This document shows positions 30,049 through 39,155 of a stretch of DNA of 64,000 nucleotides, piece by piece. The number at the start of each line of letters is the position of its first letter. Position 1 is the first letter of the stretch. Origin of the DNA: a virus; IMG/VR virus record IMGVR_UViG_3300043392_000054, positions 1 to 64,000 of that record; one strand, 5' to 3'. Made by a program: the position numbers and the translations under genes. The notes beneath the pieces were generated by a model that was given only the letters and a program-made list of their open reading frames with translations, searched no databases and had not been told where the DNA came from.

Positions 30049-31791
30049 ATGTCAGTACAAAGAATTAGTTCATTCAAAACTTTCACTGAAGTTAAGAATC
30101 AACAAGCATCCATTAAGATGCATGAAGAGAATAAAGCAAAAAGAGAACAACTTTTAGCTAAGATTGGTCAAACTCTTGAAGAAGAAGGCGTTACATCATT
30201 TGATGAATTAGATGAAGAGAAAAGAGGTGCTCTAGTCGCTAAAATTTTTAACGAAGATAGAGCTGAAGATATTGAAGCTGCTAAAGTTAAAATGGGTCAA
30301 CCTAAGAAACATGAAGATGAAGAGGGTAAAGCTTTACAAGCTACATCTGAAGGGAATGCATTTATTTATGCTGCAGCAAAAGCTAAAGCTGAAGGTAAAG
30401 ATGAATTTGAACATGACGGTAAAAGATATAAAGTAACTATAAAATCAGATACAGGTCTTAAAGAATCATCGTTAAGTGAATCAAAGGAATCACAAGAAGC
30501 CGAAGACATTCTAGATGACATTTTAGGTGAAAGAGATATGGAGGAAATTCACGGTATGTCAATGGAAGATGCATTAGATACAGTTGAAGCATACGGTCAT
30601 TCTGGCTCGAAAGCAAAAAAGATTGCTAAAGAACTTTGGTCATTATGTAATGAATCCAATGTTAATGAAGCTCGTTCAATTAATAAAATCCAAGGAGATT
30701 GGTCTAAAGTAACAGCTGAAATGGCAGCAAAAGCACAAGAGTGGAAAGCTACTGAAGGTGATGCTAAAGCTAAAATTTTAGATGAATTAAAAGCTTTAAC
30801 AGCAAAAAAGAAAGCTTTAGAAGCTGAATTAGATGCAGCGGTTGCTGGTAAAGATAAAGATTTAGAATTAGCAGTTAGCGAATCTTTAGAAGTAAACGAG
30901 TCAAAAATAGATGCATACGAAAATGAAGCATATAAACTTTCATTAAAATTAAAAGAAGTAGTCGATAAGTTTAGATTTGCTGCTCAAGATAAAATAAAAG
31001 ATGTAGAAGACAAGAAAAAAGCAGACCAAATAGTTAAAGCTTTAGATAGACTACACCCTATTTTACCTGAATTAGACGGCGCTCTTATTAATTTAAAAGC
31101 AGTTTTAAAAAGTGCAGGTGTAACTTTAGAATCTTTAGAAGTAAACGAAGATATTGATATTTTTGATAAAACTGCTGACCTTATGAATAAATTACAAGTT
31201 CAAATTGGTAATTTATTACATGCAGCAAAAGGAAATAAAGATTGGACTAAAGAATTAGAAGCTATTAAAGCTGCTTTTGAAAAATTAGAAGATAGAATGT
31301 CGATTGCTAGTAAGAAACTAGGTATGATTCCAGAATCAACTGAGGTTAACGAAACTGAAGAAGTTAACGAAGCAGACATTAATTCAGATGAAGAATTTAA
31401 AGAATATGCATTTACTGTTTTAAAGAAAGCATTTGGTGAAGATTTTGATGAAGCTAAAGCTCAAGAAGTTGTAGATGGTATTTTATCTAAATCAGATGGA
31501 GACTATGGTTCTGCTGTTGGTATGTTAACGAGCTCTTTGGGAGAATCAGTTACAAATGAAGCTACTGTTGAAGTAGATGCAGTTGACCCTAAAGATAAAG
31601 GTCTTGCTAAATTATTAAAGAAACATAAAGTTACTTTAGAAGTAATTAATAAAGAAGGACCATCTGGTTTTCCAGAAGTTAGATTAACAGGAAGTGCTAA
31701 AGACCTTAAAGCTGTTTTAGCCGATGGCGAATATGGTTGGGATGATGAAGACCTTGCTGATTATATCGAAGAGTCAAATACTGAAAACTAA
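30049..31791 (+). CDS. Modular acidic prohead-core-like protein with VNE linkers (580 aa)
   Basis: Very acidic, Ala/Lys/Glu-rich, helical, as in phage scaffold or core proteins. The N-terminus SSFKTFTEV resembles the capsid-targeting tags nearby. The sequence divides into small modules bounded by short Ser/Glu linkers: VNEA at 205-208, VNES at 282-285, VNED at 365-368, VNET and VNEA at 433-442, and TNEA at 502-505, spaced about 65-85 aa. T4 prohead protease gp21 cuts after (L/I)-x-E, so the linkers could be processing sites releasing internal peptides. Cleavage is inferred. A candidate late promoter precedes and a strong terminator follows. No direct homologue recognised. Confidence 0.6.
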   Translation: MSVQRISSFKTFTEVKNQQASIKMHEENKAKREQLLAKIGQTLEEEGVTSFDELDEEKRGALVAKIFNEDRAEDIEAAKVKMGQPKKHEDEEGKALQATSEGNAFIYAAAKAKAEGKDEFEHDGKRYKVTIKSDTGLKESSLSESKESQEAEDILDDILGERDMEEIHGMSMEDALDTVEAYGHSGSKAKKIAKELWSLCNESNVNEARSINKIQGDWSKVTAEMAAKAQEWKATEGDAKAKILDELKALTAKKKALEAELDAAVAGKDKDLELAVSESLEVNESKIDAYENEAYKLSLKLKEVVDKFRFAAQDKIKDVEDKKKADQIVKALDRLHPILPELDGALINLKAVLKSAGVTLESLEVNEDIDIFDKTADLMNKLQVQIGNLLHAAKGNKDWTKELEAIKAAFEKLEDRMSIASKKLGMIPESTEVNETEEVNEADINSDEEFKEYAFTVLKKAFGEDFDEAKAQEVVDGILSKSDGDYGSAVGMLTSSLGESVTNEATVEVDAVDPKDKGLAKLLKKHKVTLEVINKEGPSGFPEVRLTGSAKDLKAVLADGEYGWDDEDLADYIEESNTEN

Positions 31792-31806
31792 AATATCTAT
31801 AAAATT

Positions 31807-31837
31807 AAAAAGACCCAATTAATCTTGGGTCTTTTAT
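31807..31837 (+). terminator. Rho-independent terminator
   Basis: AAAAGACCCAA pairs with TTGGGTCTTTT around a 6-base loop, ending in a T-rich tail. It closes the transcript of the 580-aa gene just before the ligase-like gene. Confidence 0.8.
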
Positions 31838-31849
31838 GTTTCTCTTAAT

Positions 31850-33130
31850 ATGAAAGCACTTTTAAATTATACAGAATTCCTTATTGAAAAATGGAATCAA
31901 AAGTATCCAACTTTAATTATGGAAGGTGGTGCAGCTGGCCACATGATGCATCCCTTTGATGATGACACTTTAACCTTTGGAGAAATCAAACACATCATAG
32001 ATGCTGCTTTACAGGGTAAATTAAACTTCGAAGAGGCACCAACTGAAAAAACAGATGGTCAAAATCTATTTGTTACGGTTAAAGGTGGAAAGGTTTTATT
32101 TGCTAGAAATAAAGGACAAATGAAAAGTCCAATAGACATTACACAAATTACGCAAATGTTCTTAGACCATCCATCTCCTGCAGTTAGAGATACTTTTACA
32201 TTTGCTGCAAATGATTTAGCTGGTGCATTATCTCACTTATCTGCTAAAGACCAAGCTGACTTTAATGATGGTAAATCATTTATGAATATGGAGTTAATTT
32301 ATTCAGGTAATGCAAACGTTATTTCTTATGAAAAGGATGTAATTCAATTTCATGGTATGATTCATACTGATGGAGAAGGTAACCAAACTGGTTCTGATTC
32401 TAAATTAGCTGGTAAAATTGCTGGAGCTTTAAAGGATGTTAATATGCATATTCAAAAAACTTTTGAAATTATACCTCCACAAGAACTTCAAATAGGTAAA
32501 GCAATTAATTTTGATGAAAAGAAATCTTATTTCTTAAATAAGATACAAACTTTACAAAATAGGTATAAGTTACAGGATACTGACCCAGTTTCAAAATATC
32601 ATGCAATGTGGTGGAAAGAACTGATTGACAAGGACTTTAAGAACCTAGACGAAATCGATAAAGCGGGTTTAGTTCAGAGATGGGCTTTTGATGATAAGAA
32701 AACTCTTAATGTTAGAGACTTAGCAAAGAAGATGTCTGCTGATGAATATAAAGAATTTCAACGTTTTGATAAAGAAGACGCTAAAAAGAAATTTAAGGAG
32801 AACATTGAACCATTTGAAAATTTATTCTTAGAATTAGGTTCTGTTGTTTTAAAAAATGTTTCGAATTTATTAGTTGCAAACCCTGATAAAGAAATGCAGC
32901 GTTTACACAATCAAATTAAAACCGAAGCAGATAAAATTAAACAAAACGGTGATTTAAGCCAAATGGCTAAAGTTGAAAAAGAATTAAATAGATTAAATTC
33001 AATTGGAGGTATTGAATCAATTGTACCTTCAGAGGGTTTAGTATTTCAATATAAAGGAAAGCTGTTTAAGCTGACTGGAACATTTGCTGCGATAAATCAG
33101 TTAATGGGTATAATAAAATATGGCAGATAA
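31850..33130 (+). CDS. Ligase-like covalent nucleotidyltransferase with capsid-tag N-terminus (426 aa)
   Basis: Motifs of the ATP-dependent ligase/RNA ligase superfamily are visible: motif I TEKTDGQN with the nucleotidyl-accepting Lys67, motif Ia/Arg in FARNKG (R86), motif III FMNMELIY (Glu148), motif IV SEGLVFQYKG near 395 and a motif V-like KLFKLTG. It should form an enzyme-AMP adduct and transfer it to a nucleic acid end or another acceptor. The N-terminus has LLNYTEFLIE and LIME|GGAAGH, resembling capsid-targeting and prohead-protease sites. Immediately follows a terminator and ends 50 bases before a second ligase-like gene with its own promoter. Substrate unknown. Confidence 0.65.
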   Translation: MKALLNYTEFLIEKWNQKYPTLIMEGGAAGHMMHPFDDDTLTFGEIKHIIDAALQGKLNFEEAPTEKTDGQNLFVTVKGGKVLFARNKGQMKSPIDITQITQMFLDHPSPAVRDTFTFAANDLAGALSHLSAKDQADFNDGKSFMNMELIYSGNANVISYEKDVIQFHGMIHTDGEGNQTGSDSKLAGKIAGALKDVNMHIQKTFEIIPPQELQIGKAINFDEKKSYFLNKIQTLQNRYKLQDTDPVSKYHAMWWKELIDKDFKNLDEIDKAGLVQRWAFDDKKTLNVRDLAKKMSADEYKEFQRFDKEDAKKKFKENIEPFENLFLELGSVVLKNVSNLLVANPDKEMQRLHNQIKTEADKIKQNGDLSQMAKVEKELNRLNSIGGIESIVPSEGLVFQYKGKLFKLTGTFAAINQLMGIIKYGR

Positions 33131-33134
33131 TTTT

Positions 33135-33162
33135 TTTATATCAAATAAATTTATTATATTTA
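33135..33162 (+). promoter_or_regulatory. Bacteroidota-type promoter for the ligase-NMNAT gene
   Basis: TTTATATCAAATAAA (33135-33149), five bases, then TATATTTA (33155-33162). The -7-like box matches TAnnTTTG in seven of eight positions, and the upstream box matches 12 of 15 bases of the one at 49568. The next gene starts at 33181, so the leader is very short. Confidence 0.6.
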
Positions 33163-33180
33163 CAATATTAAATTAAAAAG

Positions 33181-35043
33181 ATGGCATTACAAAGACTAAG
33201 AGATTTTTATCAAGCAACAAATAGCAATACATTTAATGAAATGTTAAAGCAAAAAGTTATTGTAACTGAGAAAATTGCTTCAACATCATTTCATGTTAGA
33301 AGAGGTTTAGAAGGATTTGAATATTTTAAATCTGGAAATACTGAACCAATGACAATGGTTGATAGAACTTTAACTTCATTATATGAAGTAGGAATTAAGC
33401 ATTTTCAAAGTCTTGTAAAAGATGTTAAAGAGGATATGCCAACTGATTGGAAATTCGGCTTTGATTATTTACCAGAGACTAATATTTCTTCTAGAATACA
33501 ATATGACCAAACACCATTTAATTTTATGATACTGTCACATATTCAAGTGATGACAAGTACTGGTAAAGTTAAAAAGGTTTTAACAGACCCTGTTGTTCTT
33601 AAAGAATGGGCTAATAAATTACAAGTACAAGCACCTACAATTATTTTTGAAGGTAATTTAGACCAATTACAAAAACAAGCATTGGTTAATTTATTATCGA
33701 CTTCAAATGAATCTTATCAAAAAAGATTTGCCAATGAGTCATTTACAAAACACGTATATAAATTATTTAATCCATCTGCATATAAATCAGTTCTTAATGA
33801 AGACTTAGAAAAACCAATTGATGGCTTAGTAATTAGCTTTATTGATTCTACGCAAATTAAGTCATTTAAATTAGATGAAGCATTAGAGCAACCTGAAGAG
33901 GTAAGAGAAAGCAGCCACATGTACCAATTAACAATGGTAGATATGCTAGAATATTTTTCTAATTACAATTTAGATTCAATCGAACTAGTAGAAACAGCTG
34001 CAGATAAAAGATATATTGAATTAGTTTCAACTATGTTTAATTCATACGTTAAAGAAAATGCAACCAAATATATCGGGGTTAATTTTAATTCTGCAGATTT
34101 TTCAAAATCCGAAATGTTTCAGCTAAATACAAAGTGGATTCAAAATGAAACAACACTAAGATACATTGAAAATCCTATTTTAGGAGAATTGTATAAAATA
34201 GTTTTAGGTTCATTTAATAAAAAGAAGATTAAAGAATCAACAATAATGAATCAAACTATGATTGAACAATTAAATGAAATTATTGACCAAATTGATGCAA
34301 AAATATACGCAGAACAAACTGATGAAAATGCAATTTATCAATTTAATCATTTCTTGTTAAAGAATAAAATTGCTGGAGCAAAGACAGACTTAAACGAAGC
34401 GCTTAAGATTGACTACCCAGAACAAGGAAAAGAAAAAGTTAATATATTTGTTGGTAGATTTCAACCATTCACCACAGGTCACGTAAAGGTCTTAGAAACA
34501 CTATACAAACAAAATGGGTATCCTGTAATTGTATTTTTAGTTAAAGCTAAAACTGCAAAAAAAGAGGATGCTATTAAAAGACCATACGATGTTGATACTC
34601 AAATAGAAATGTTTAATGCGGTTCAAAGAGAATACAAATTCTTAAAAGAAGTTATAGTTGTTCCATCTGCTGCGATTGACGTAATGTTTAATGAGTTAAG
34701 ACCTAAATATGAACCAGTTTTATGGGGCACAGGTACAGACCGAATGAAGGCATACGGTTATATGGTTAATAATGACAAATATAGAGATGAATTAGGAGTT
34801 CTTCCAGAATTTGGTCTTTATGAAATTCAAAGAGGCGACGATGATGTATCTGCTACTAAAGTTAGAAAGGCTTTAGAAGATGGAGATGCTAAAGAGTTTA
34901 ATAAAATGACACCTAATTCTTTACACTTTATGTTTGATGAACTAAAATCTAAATTAGAAGCTTCATTAGCTACATTAGAATCAATTGAAACAAATTTAGA
35001 TAATGATATACTAACATTTGAACAATTCATAACTAAACAATAA
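33181..35043 (+). CDS. Fusion of RNA-ligase-like domain and NMN-adenylyltransferase-like domain (620 aa)
   Basis: The N-terminal domain shows VTEKIASTSFHVRR, aligning with motif I of T4 Rnl2-type RNA ligases (EKIHGTNF) with Lys31 as nucleotidyl acceptor, then a motif III-like GFDYLPET, motif IV IDGLVISF and motif V IKSFKLD near 215-235. After a helical linker with TDLNEALK, residues about 420-580 form a nucleotidylyltransferase: VGRFQPFTTGHVKVL (TxGH in place of HxGH) and VSATKVRKAL (ISxTxxR). This resembles NMN adenylyltransferases that make NAD from NMN and ATP. The extreme C-terminus LTFEQFITKQ echoes the FEQF capsid tag. The combined activity is unknown; end-joining with NAD chemistry is a hypothesis. 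Confidence 0.65.
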   Translation: MALQRLRDFYQATNSNTFNEMLKQKVIVTEKIASTSFHVRRGLEGFEYFKSGNTEPMTMVDRTLTSLYEVGIKHFQSLVKDVKEDMPTDWKFGFDYLPETNISSRIQYDQTPFNFMILSHIQVMTSTGKVKKVLTDPVVLKEWANKLQVQAPTIIFEGNLDQLQKQALVNLLSTSNESYQKRFANESFTKHVYKLFNPSAYKSVLNEDLEKPIDGLVISFIDSTQIKSFKLDEALEQPEEVRESSHMYQLTMVDMLEYFSNYNLDSIELVETAADKRYIELVSTMFNSYVKENATKYIGVNFNSADFSKSEMFQLNTKWIQNETTLRYIENPILGELYKIVLGSFNKKKIKESTIMNQTMIEQLNEIIDQIDAKIYAEQTDENAIYQFNHFLLKNKIAGAKTDLNEALKIDYPEQGKEKVNIFVGRFQPFTTGHVKVLETLYKQNGYPVIVFLVKAKTAKKEDAIKRPYDVDTQIEMFNAVQREYKFLKEVIVVPSAAIDVMFNELRPKYEPVLWGTGTDRMKAYGYMVNNDKYRDELGVLPEFGLYEIQRGDDDVSATKVRKALEDGDAKEFNKMTPNSLHFMFDELKSKLEASLATLESIETNLDNDILTFEQFITKQ

Positions 35044-35044
35044 A

Positions 35045-36490
35045 ATGTCAGGAACTTACGGAGATATTAGAGCTCGTTTTGCTACTGCTTTAAATAAAGC
35101 TGTCAACGAATCCAAATCGGGTGGAGAAAGTGAACTTTTAAATGCATTAAGACCCGCATTTGATAAAGCCGGATATGATGGTAAAATAGAATCAGGTAGA
35201 AGACCTAAGCATTTAAGATATATGTTAGGTAAAAATGTTAATGATACTTTAGCCAGTATTAATGCTGTTTTAAAAAGAGAATTAAGCAATTATACAATTG
35301 ATACAATTTCACCAGGAGATTATAAATCAGGTTCCTTTTCAGGTAAATATTATACCTTTAATATTATTTTACAAGATAGTACAGTAGTTAGGGGTGTTGA
35401 ATTTCCAGCAGGTATTGAATTTAAAATAGTAAATGATGATGTTCCAGCTGGTTCAATTTCAGCAAAAGCATTGACACCCGTAGGATTAGGTTTACCTTCT
35501 ACTTATATGAATCAGCAGCAAATAATCAATGTGACTAAAAATGCTGTATCTTCTAAATATAAAGATGATGATTTAATTATAGAACTATTACATTCATTAG
35601 TAAATGATGTTGCTGGCTTCTCTTCCAAACACAGATATGAATCTGCAGGAAACGTTGATACCTTTGAAGAAACTATTACATATTCGCCAAATACATCGCA
35701 CTTAATTTCACATTTTGACCCATCAGATTTAAATACAATAGGTAAAGATTTTGGTGAAATATTAGGAGCCATTTACATGTTAAATATATGCGGATATAAT
35801 AAAGGTATTGAATTTCCTAGTGGAAATAATCCATTAGTTGATTTTTATATTGATGGATTTGGCGTATCTTCTAAATATAAATCAGGAGCAGCACCAACTC
35901 TTTCGGGAATTATAAAGAATGTTAATCAAGACCAATTAACAACTGATGCAGAAAAAGATTTATTAGAAGTATTTAAAATCGTTGAAAGTAGTAAAGTATC
36001 CGAAGGTTATTTAAAAATAGCGAAGCACTTCAATATGCCAGGCTATCAAGCATTAGTTGAAATTACAAGACAAACAGATATAACAATACAATCTCTTAAT
36101 ACGTTTATTCAACAAATTTTATCTGAAAAACCAGAGGAGTTTATGAATATTTTTGATAAATTTTATACAACTATCGGTAGATTTCCACAAGGTAAAAAAA
36201 TAGAATGGAATAGAATTAAAGCAGAAAAAGTATATGGCGCAGTAATTGGACCTATCAGTTACCATGTAACTGATTTTTTAAATGCAAACGAACAAATTAA
36301 AGATGCACTTACAAATCTTTTATCTAAACTTGAAGTAAAACAATTGTATTTGGATTTTATTCCAAAAAGAAATGAGATACATCTTCATATGAAATCGTTC
36401 TCTACTGAAGGAGTTAAATTTACCTTCGAAGCGCCTAATCAATCAGTATATGTTCCAGATAATGGTAAGCTAGGATTTAAAATGAAATAA
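35045..36490 (+). CDS. Putative PD-(D/E)XK-type nuclease (481 aa)
   Basis: No close family recognised. The central part (about residues 235-300) has a restriction-endonuclease-like core: DFGEILGAIYMLN helix with an acidic residue, then GNNPLVDFYIDGFGVSSKYKSG, where Asp and the S-x-K on successive strands match the D...(D/E/S)xK signature. The flanking regions are mixed alpha/beta with no other motif. A possible VNE|S site occurs near residue 21 (KAVNESKSGG). It starts two bases after the previous stop, so it is in an operon with the ligase-NMNAT gene, suggesting joint nucleic acid processing. The nuclease reading is an inference. Confidence 0.4.
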   Translation: MSGTYGDIRARFATALNKAVNESKSGGESELLNALRPAFDKAGYDGKIESGRRPKHLRYMLGKNVNDTLASINAVLKRELSNYTIDTISPGDYKSGSFSGKYYTFNIILQDSTVVRGVEFPAGIEFKIVNDDVPAGSISAKALTPVGLGLPSTYMNQQQIINVTKNAVSSKYKDDDLIIELLHSLVNDVAGFSSKHRYESAGNVDTFEETITYSPNTSHLISHFDPSDLNTIGKDFGEILGAIYMLNICGYNKGIEFPSGNNPLVDFYIDGFGVSSKYKSGAAPTLSGIIKNVNQDQLTTDAEKDLLEVFKIVESSKVSEGYLKIAKHFNMPGYQALVEITRQTDITIQSLNTFIQQILSEKPEEFMNIFDKFYTTIGRFPQGKKIEWNRIKAEKVYGAVIGPISYHVTDFLNANEQIKDALTNLLSKLEVKQLYLDFIPKRNEIHLHMKSFSTEGVKFTFEAPNQSVYVPDNGKLGFKMK

Positions 36491-36491
36491 T

Positions 36492-36509
36492 GATATATAA
36501 TAATATATT
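36492..36509 (+). promoter_or_regulatory. Candidate late promoter (GATATATA type)
   Basis: GATATATAATAATATATT, 19 bases before the 628-aa gene, in a gap of otherwise plain A/T. Similar in position and sequence to the elements before the 580-aa and portal genes. Confidence 0.4.
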
Positions 36510-36527
36510 AAAAAATAAAATAAAATT

Positions 36528-38414
36528 ATGAACTTTGAACAGTTTTTAAATGAAGCTAAAAATTTTAAAGTAGGAGACACTTGGGAGTGGCATGGTAAAG
36601 ATTGGTCTGCTGACCAAAAGAAAGATGTTGATACTATCAAGAAAGTTAAAATTACTAAAGTTGAAGGCTCTAATATTACAGGTCAATTTGATGGCGAATC
36701 TAAAGAGTATATCATTAGAGATGCTAACAAATACTTAAAGAAAAAAGTAAATGAGTCTGAAGAAATTACAGAATCTAACATCAAAGTTGGAGATACGGTT
36801 TCTAGAAAATTTATGGGAGAAGACCCAACTCAAACTTTCAAAGTTATTAGCATTTCAGGTGGTAAAGCTAAATTAAAAGATACTAAAACTGGAGAAGAAA
36901 ACGGAATGTATCTTTCTGACCTAATTAAAGAGTCTGAAGAATTAGAAGAAGCTACAAAGGAAAATCCAAGCGTTTGGGTTCCTGGCGGATTTGATAAAGA
37001 AATGTCAAAATATCCAAATAATAAAATAACTAAAGAAATAGTTCTTAAAGCTGCTAAGAAATATAACGTTGATGCAGAAGATGCTATTCAATATGTTGAA
37101 TTTGGATGGGATATAGATTTAAATGAAAGCGTAAATGAAGCTGAAGCGTCATACGGTTTATCTAAAGCCGAAACTAAAAAGGTTGCAGAAACTTTAGCTA
37201 AAGCAATCTCTAAAAATGACGGTGTTAAATGCACTGTTAATTTAAAATCATTAGAAGAAGATTCATTTGATTTAGATATCGATGGCGAGGAATATGAAGG
37301 TGGTTCTTATTATATCAATGATAAAGGCGAAGTAGTTAATGCTGCAATAACACCACATGAAATATATGGTAAAGCTGAATCTTCAGTTGAAGATTTTATT
37401 AAAGGTTTAAAGAAGCCAGTTAAAGAATCAGCAGAAGTTAATGAATCAAAAATCACAATTAAAAGACAATATACTGAAAATTACCCAGCATCAACTGTAG
37501 GTAAGCACGCTGGAGTTAGAAATAAAATTATCGAAGCTCTAAAAGATGGTCAATTAACTAAAGAAGAATTTGAACAATTAGTTTCAGGTTTAACAGAAGA
37601 TTCTAAAAGATGGTTAAAAAGAAATGCAGCATTCTTTAATATTCAAGAAGACCAAGTTTCATTATCTGCAACAGGTAAAAAGATTTTAAAATCTATTGAC
37701 GAATCGGGTTATAGACCAATGACAGATGCAGAAAGACAAAAAGCCCAATATAAGAAAAATCAATTAGCAAGATTAAGAGCCGTTGATAAGAAAGAAGAAG
37801 AAGGCAAAAGATTAAGAGCTTTACAGCAAAAGTTACATCAGCAAAAAATGAGAAAGGCAAATGAAAGCTTTATTTATGAATCATTCTCTGAGTTTGTTGA
37901 AAATGAATTAAATGAAAAGGCCTATAGATTAACAGGTCATTATACTACTAAAGGAATTATTGGTAAAGTGATGCAGACCTTTAAGAAACATATAGAGCAT
38001 ATTAAATATGAAGAAGATGTTGAAAAAACTTTAAAAGAAGTCAATAAGGCATGGGAGCATTTTCACAATGAAGGTTCTAAAATAATCTTAGATGAAGTTC
38101 ATAAGGCAGTTAAAGATATGGAACAAGTCCTTTATGTTCAAGTTGATGGATTAAGCCAACGTTGGGAAGCAGATACTATTAATAAATTAAATAAAGAAGG
38201 CGGACCTTTGTATATTGTAATTCCTGGCGATTTTGTAATTAACATTGGATTCATGGATGATGTAGACGGTTCTAAATTTAAAAACAAATTAGGCGGTATG
38301 ATGAATAGTGCTATTTCTGGAGGTGAAGATTTATATGGAGAATTTGACCCTGAAATAGATGAAAATAACGTAGAGATTAGAGGAAACGAAGTTATACAAA
38401 TAGATTCAAAATAA
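36528..38414 (+). CDS. Modular capsid-tagged polyprotein with VNE/LNE linkers (628 aa)
   Basis: Starts MNFEQFLNEAKNF, the clearest capsid-targeting-like tag in the window (possible cut LNE|A). Two related beta modules follow, each opening with KVGDT (about 14-70 and 86-133). More small domains are separated by KVNES (73-77), LEEA (139-142), LNESVNEA (198-205) and VNES (304-307). A very basic helical stretch (about 401-445) precedes a second tag-like segment, YESFSEFVENELNE, and a final ~165-aa domain. The plan suggests a precursor cut by prohead protease into several internal head proteins. Domain functions are unknown. Candidate late promoter upstream. Confidence 0.6.
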   Translation: MNFEQFLNEAKNFKVGDTWEWHGKDWSADQKKDVDTIKKVKITKVEGSNITGQFDGESKEYIIRDANKYLKKKVNESEEITESNIKVGDTVSRKFMGEDPTQTFKVISISGGKAKLKDTKTGEENGMYLSDLIKESEELEEATKENPSVWVPGGFDKEMSKYPNNKITKEIVLKAAKKYNVDAEDAIQYVEFGWDIDLNESVNEAEASYGLSKAETKKVAETLAKAISKNDGVKCTVNLKSLEEDSFDLDIDGEEYEGGSYYINDKGEVVNAAITPHEIYGKAESSVEDFIKGLKKPVKESAEVNESKITIKRQYTENYPASTVGKHAGVRNKIIEALKDGQLTKEEFEQLVSGLTEDSKRWLKRNAAFFNIQEDQVSLSATGKKILKSIDESGYRPMTDAERQKAQYKKNQLARLRAVDKKEEEGKRLRALQQKLHQQKMRKANESFIYESFSEFVENELNEKAYRLTGHYTTKGIIGKVMQTFKKHIEHIKYEEDVEKTLKEVNKAWEHFHNEGSKIILDEVHKAVKDMEQVLYVQVDGLSQRWEADTINKLNKEGGPLYIVIPGDFVINIGFMDDVDGSKFKNKLGGMMNSAISGGEDLYGEFDPEIDENNVEIRGNEVIQIDSK

Positions 38415-38421
38415 TAAAATT

Positions 38422-39132
38422 ATGCCAGCACAATCAAAAGCTCAACAAAGATTATTTGGAATTGCATACGCAGTTAAGAAGGGTAATATGTCTATTGAAG
38501 ATGTTACGCCTGAATATAAAAAGAAGATTAAGGACTTAATCGCAAATATGTCTATTGAGCAATTAAAGGATTATGCTGAAACTGATGCAAAAACTTTACC
38601 AGATACTGTTGAAGGAGATGATACATCAGAAGGTTTAGCTTTTGCTGCTAGTTATAATGCACCGCAAGGAGCTGCAATGCCCGGCTCAGGAATGGGTAAA
38701 ATACAGTTACCAGATATGTCAACTGGCGCAACTGGTTCTGGTGATAAAATTTCAGGACAGGGTAACGCTGAAGATGAATATAAAAAGGAGAAAAAGAAAA
38801 GAAAGAAGCTTTTACAAATGATTAAAACATATGAAAGCTTTTCACTAAATGAATCAGTTTCATTTAAAGCTAAATATAAATTAGAAGGTATTAAAGGCGA
38901 AGTTTCTTTTTTAGTCTCTTATTCAGATAGCATAGTTCAATTTATACCAGCTACTTCTAAAGATTTAGAATTGATTGATAAGATTGATGCTTCTTCTGGT
39001 TTACAAAAATGGTTAGACCATAAATTTGGTAAAGGCGGATTTATTAAAAATCAAGAAGGTAGAGCTGGGTATAGTTTTACAATTACAGATGATTTAATAG
39101 AGGATTCAATCCTTAAATTTTTAAAAGTTTAA
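38422..39132 (+). CDS. DUF3008-like N-terminus fused through a capsid-tag-like segment to a small domain (236 aa)
   Basis: The N-terminus MPAQSKAQQRLFGIAYAVKKG is the start typical of small DUF3008 proteins, followed by a second helix pair (EQLKDYAETDAKTL). A Gly/Ala/Pro-rich disordered linker and a basic helix (KKEKKKRKKLLQMIK) lead into TYESFSLNES, which resembles the FEQF...E tags. A C-terminal ~95-aa mixed domain follows. Possible LNE|S processing would release the C-terminal domain. It lies directly after the 628-aa gene and ends in a shared bidirectional terminator. Confidence 0.6.
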   Translation: MPAQSKAQQRLFGIAYAVKKGNMSIEDVTPEYKKKIKDLIANMSIEQLKDYAETDAKTLPDTVEGDDTSEGLAFAASYNAPQGAAMPGSGMGKIQLPDMSTGATGSGDKISGQGNAEDEYKKEKKKRKKLLQMIKTYESFSLNESVSFKAKYKLEGIKGEVSFLVSYSDSIVQFIPATSKDLELIDKIDASSGLQKWLDHKFGKGGFIKNQEGRAGYSFTITDDLIEDSILKFLKV

Positions 39133-39155
39133 CGCGTATCATTGCTTAAACAAAT

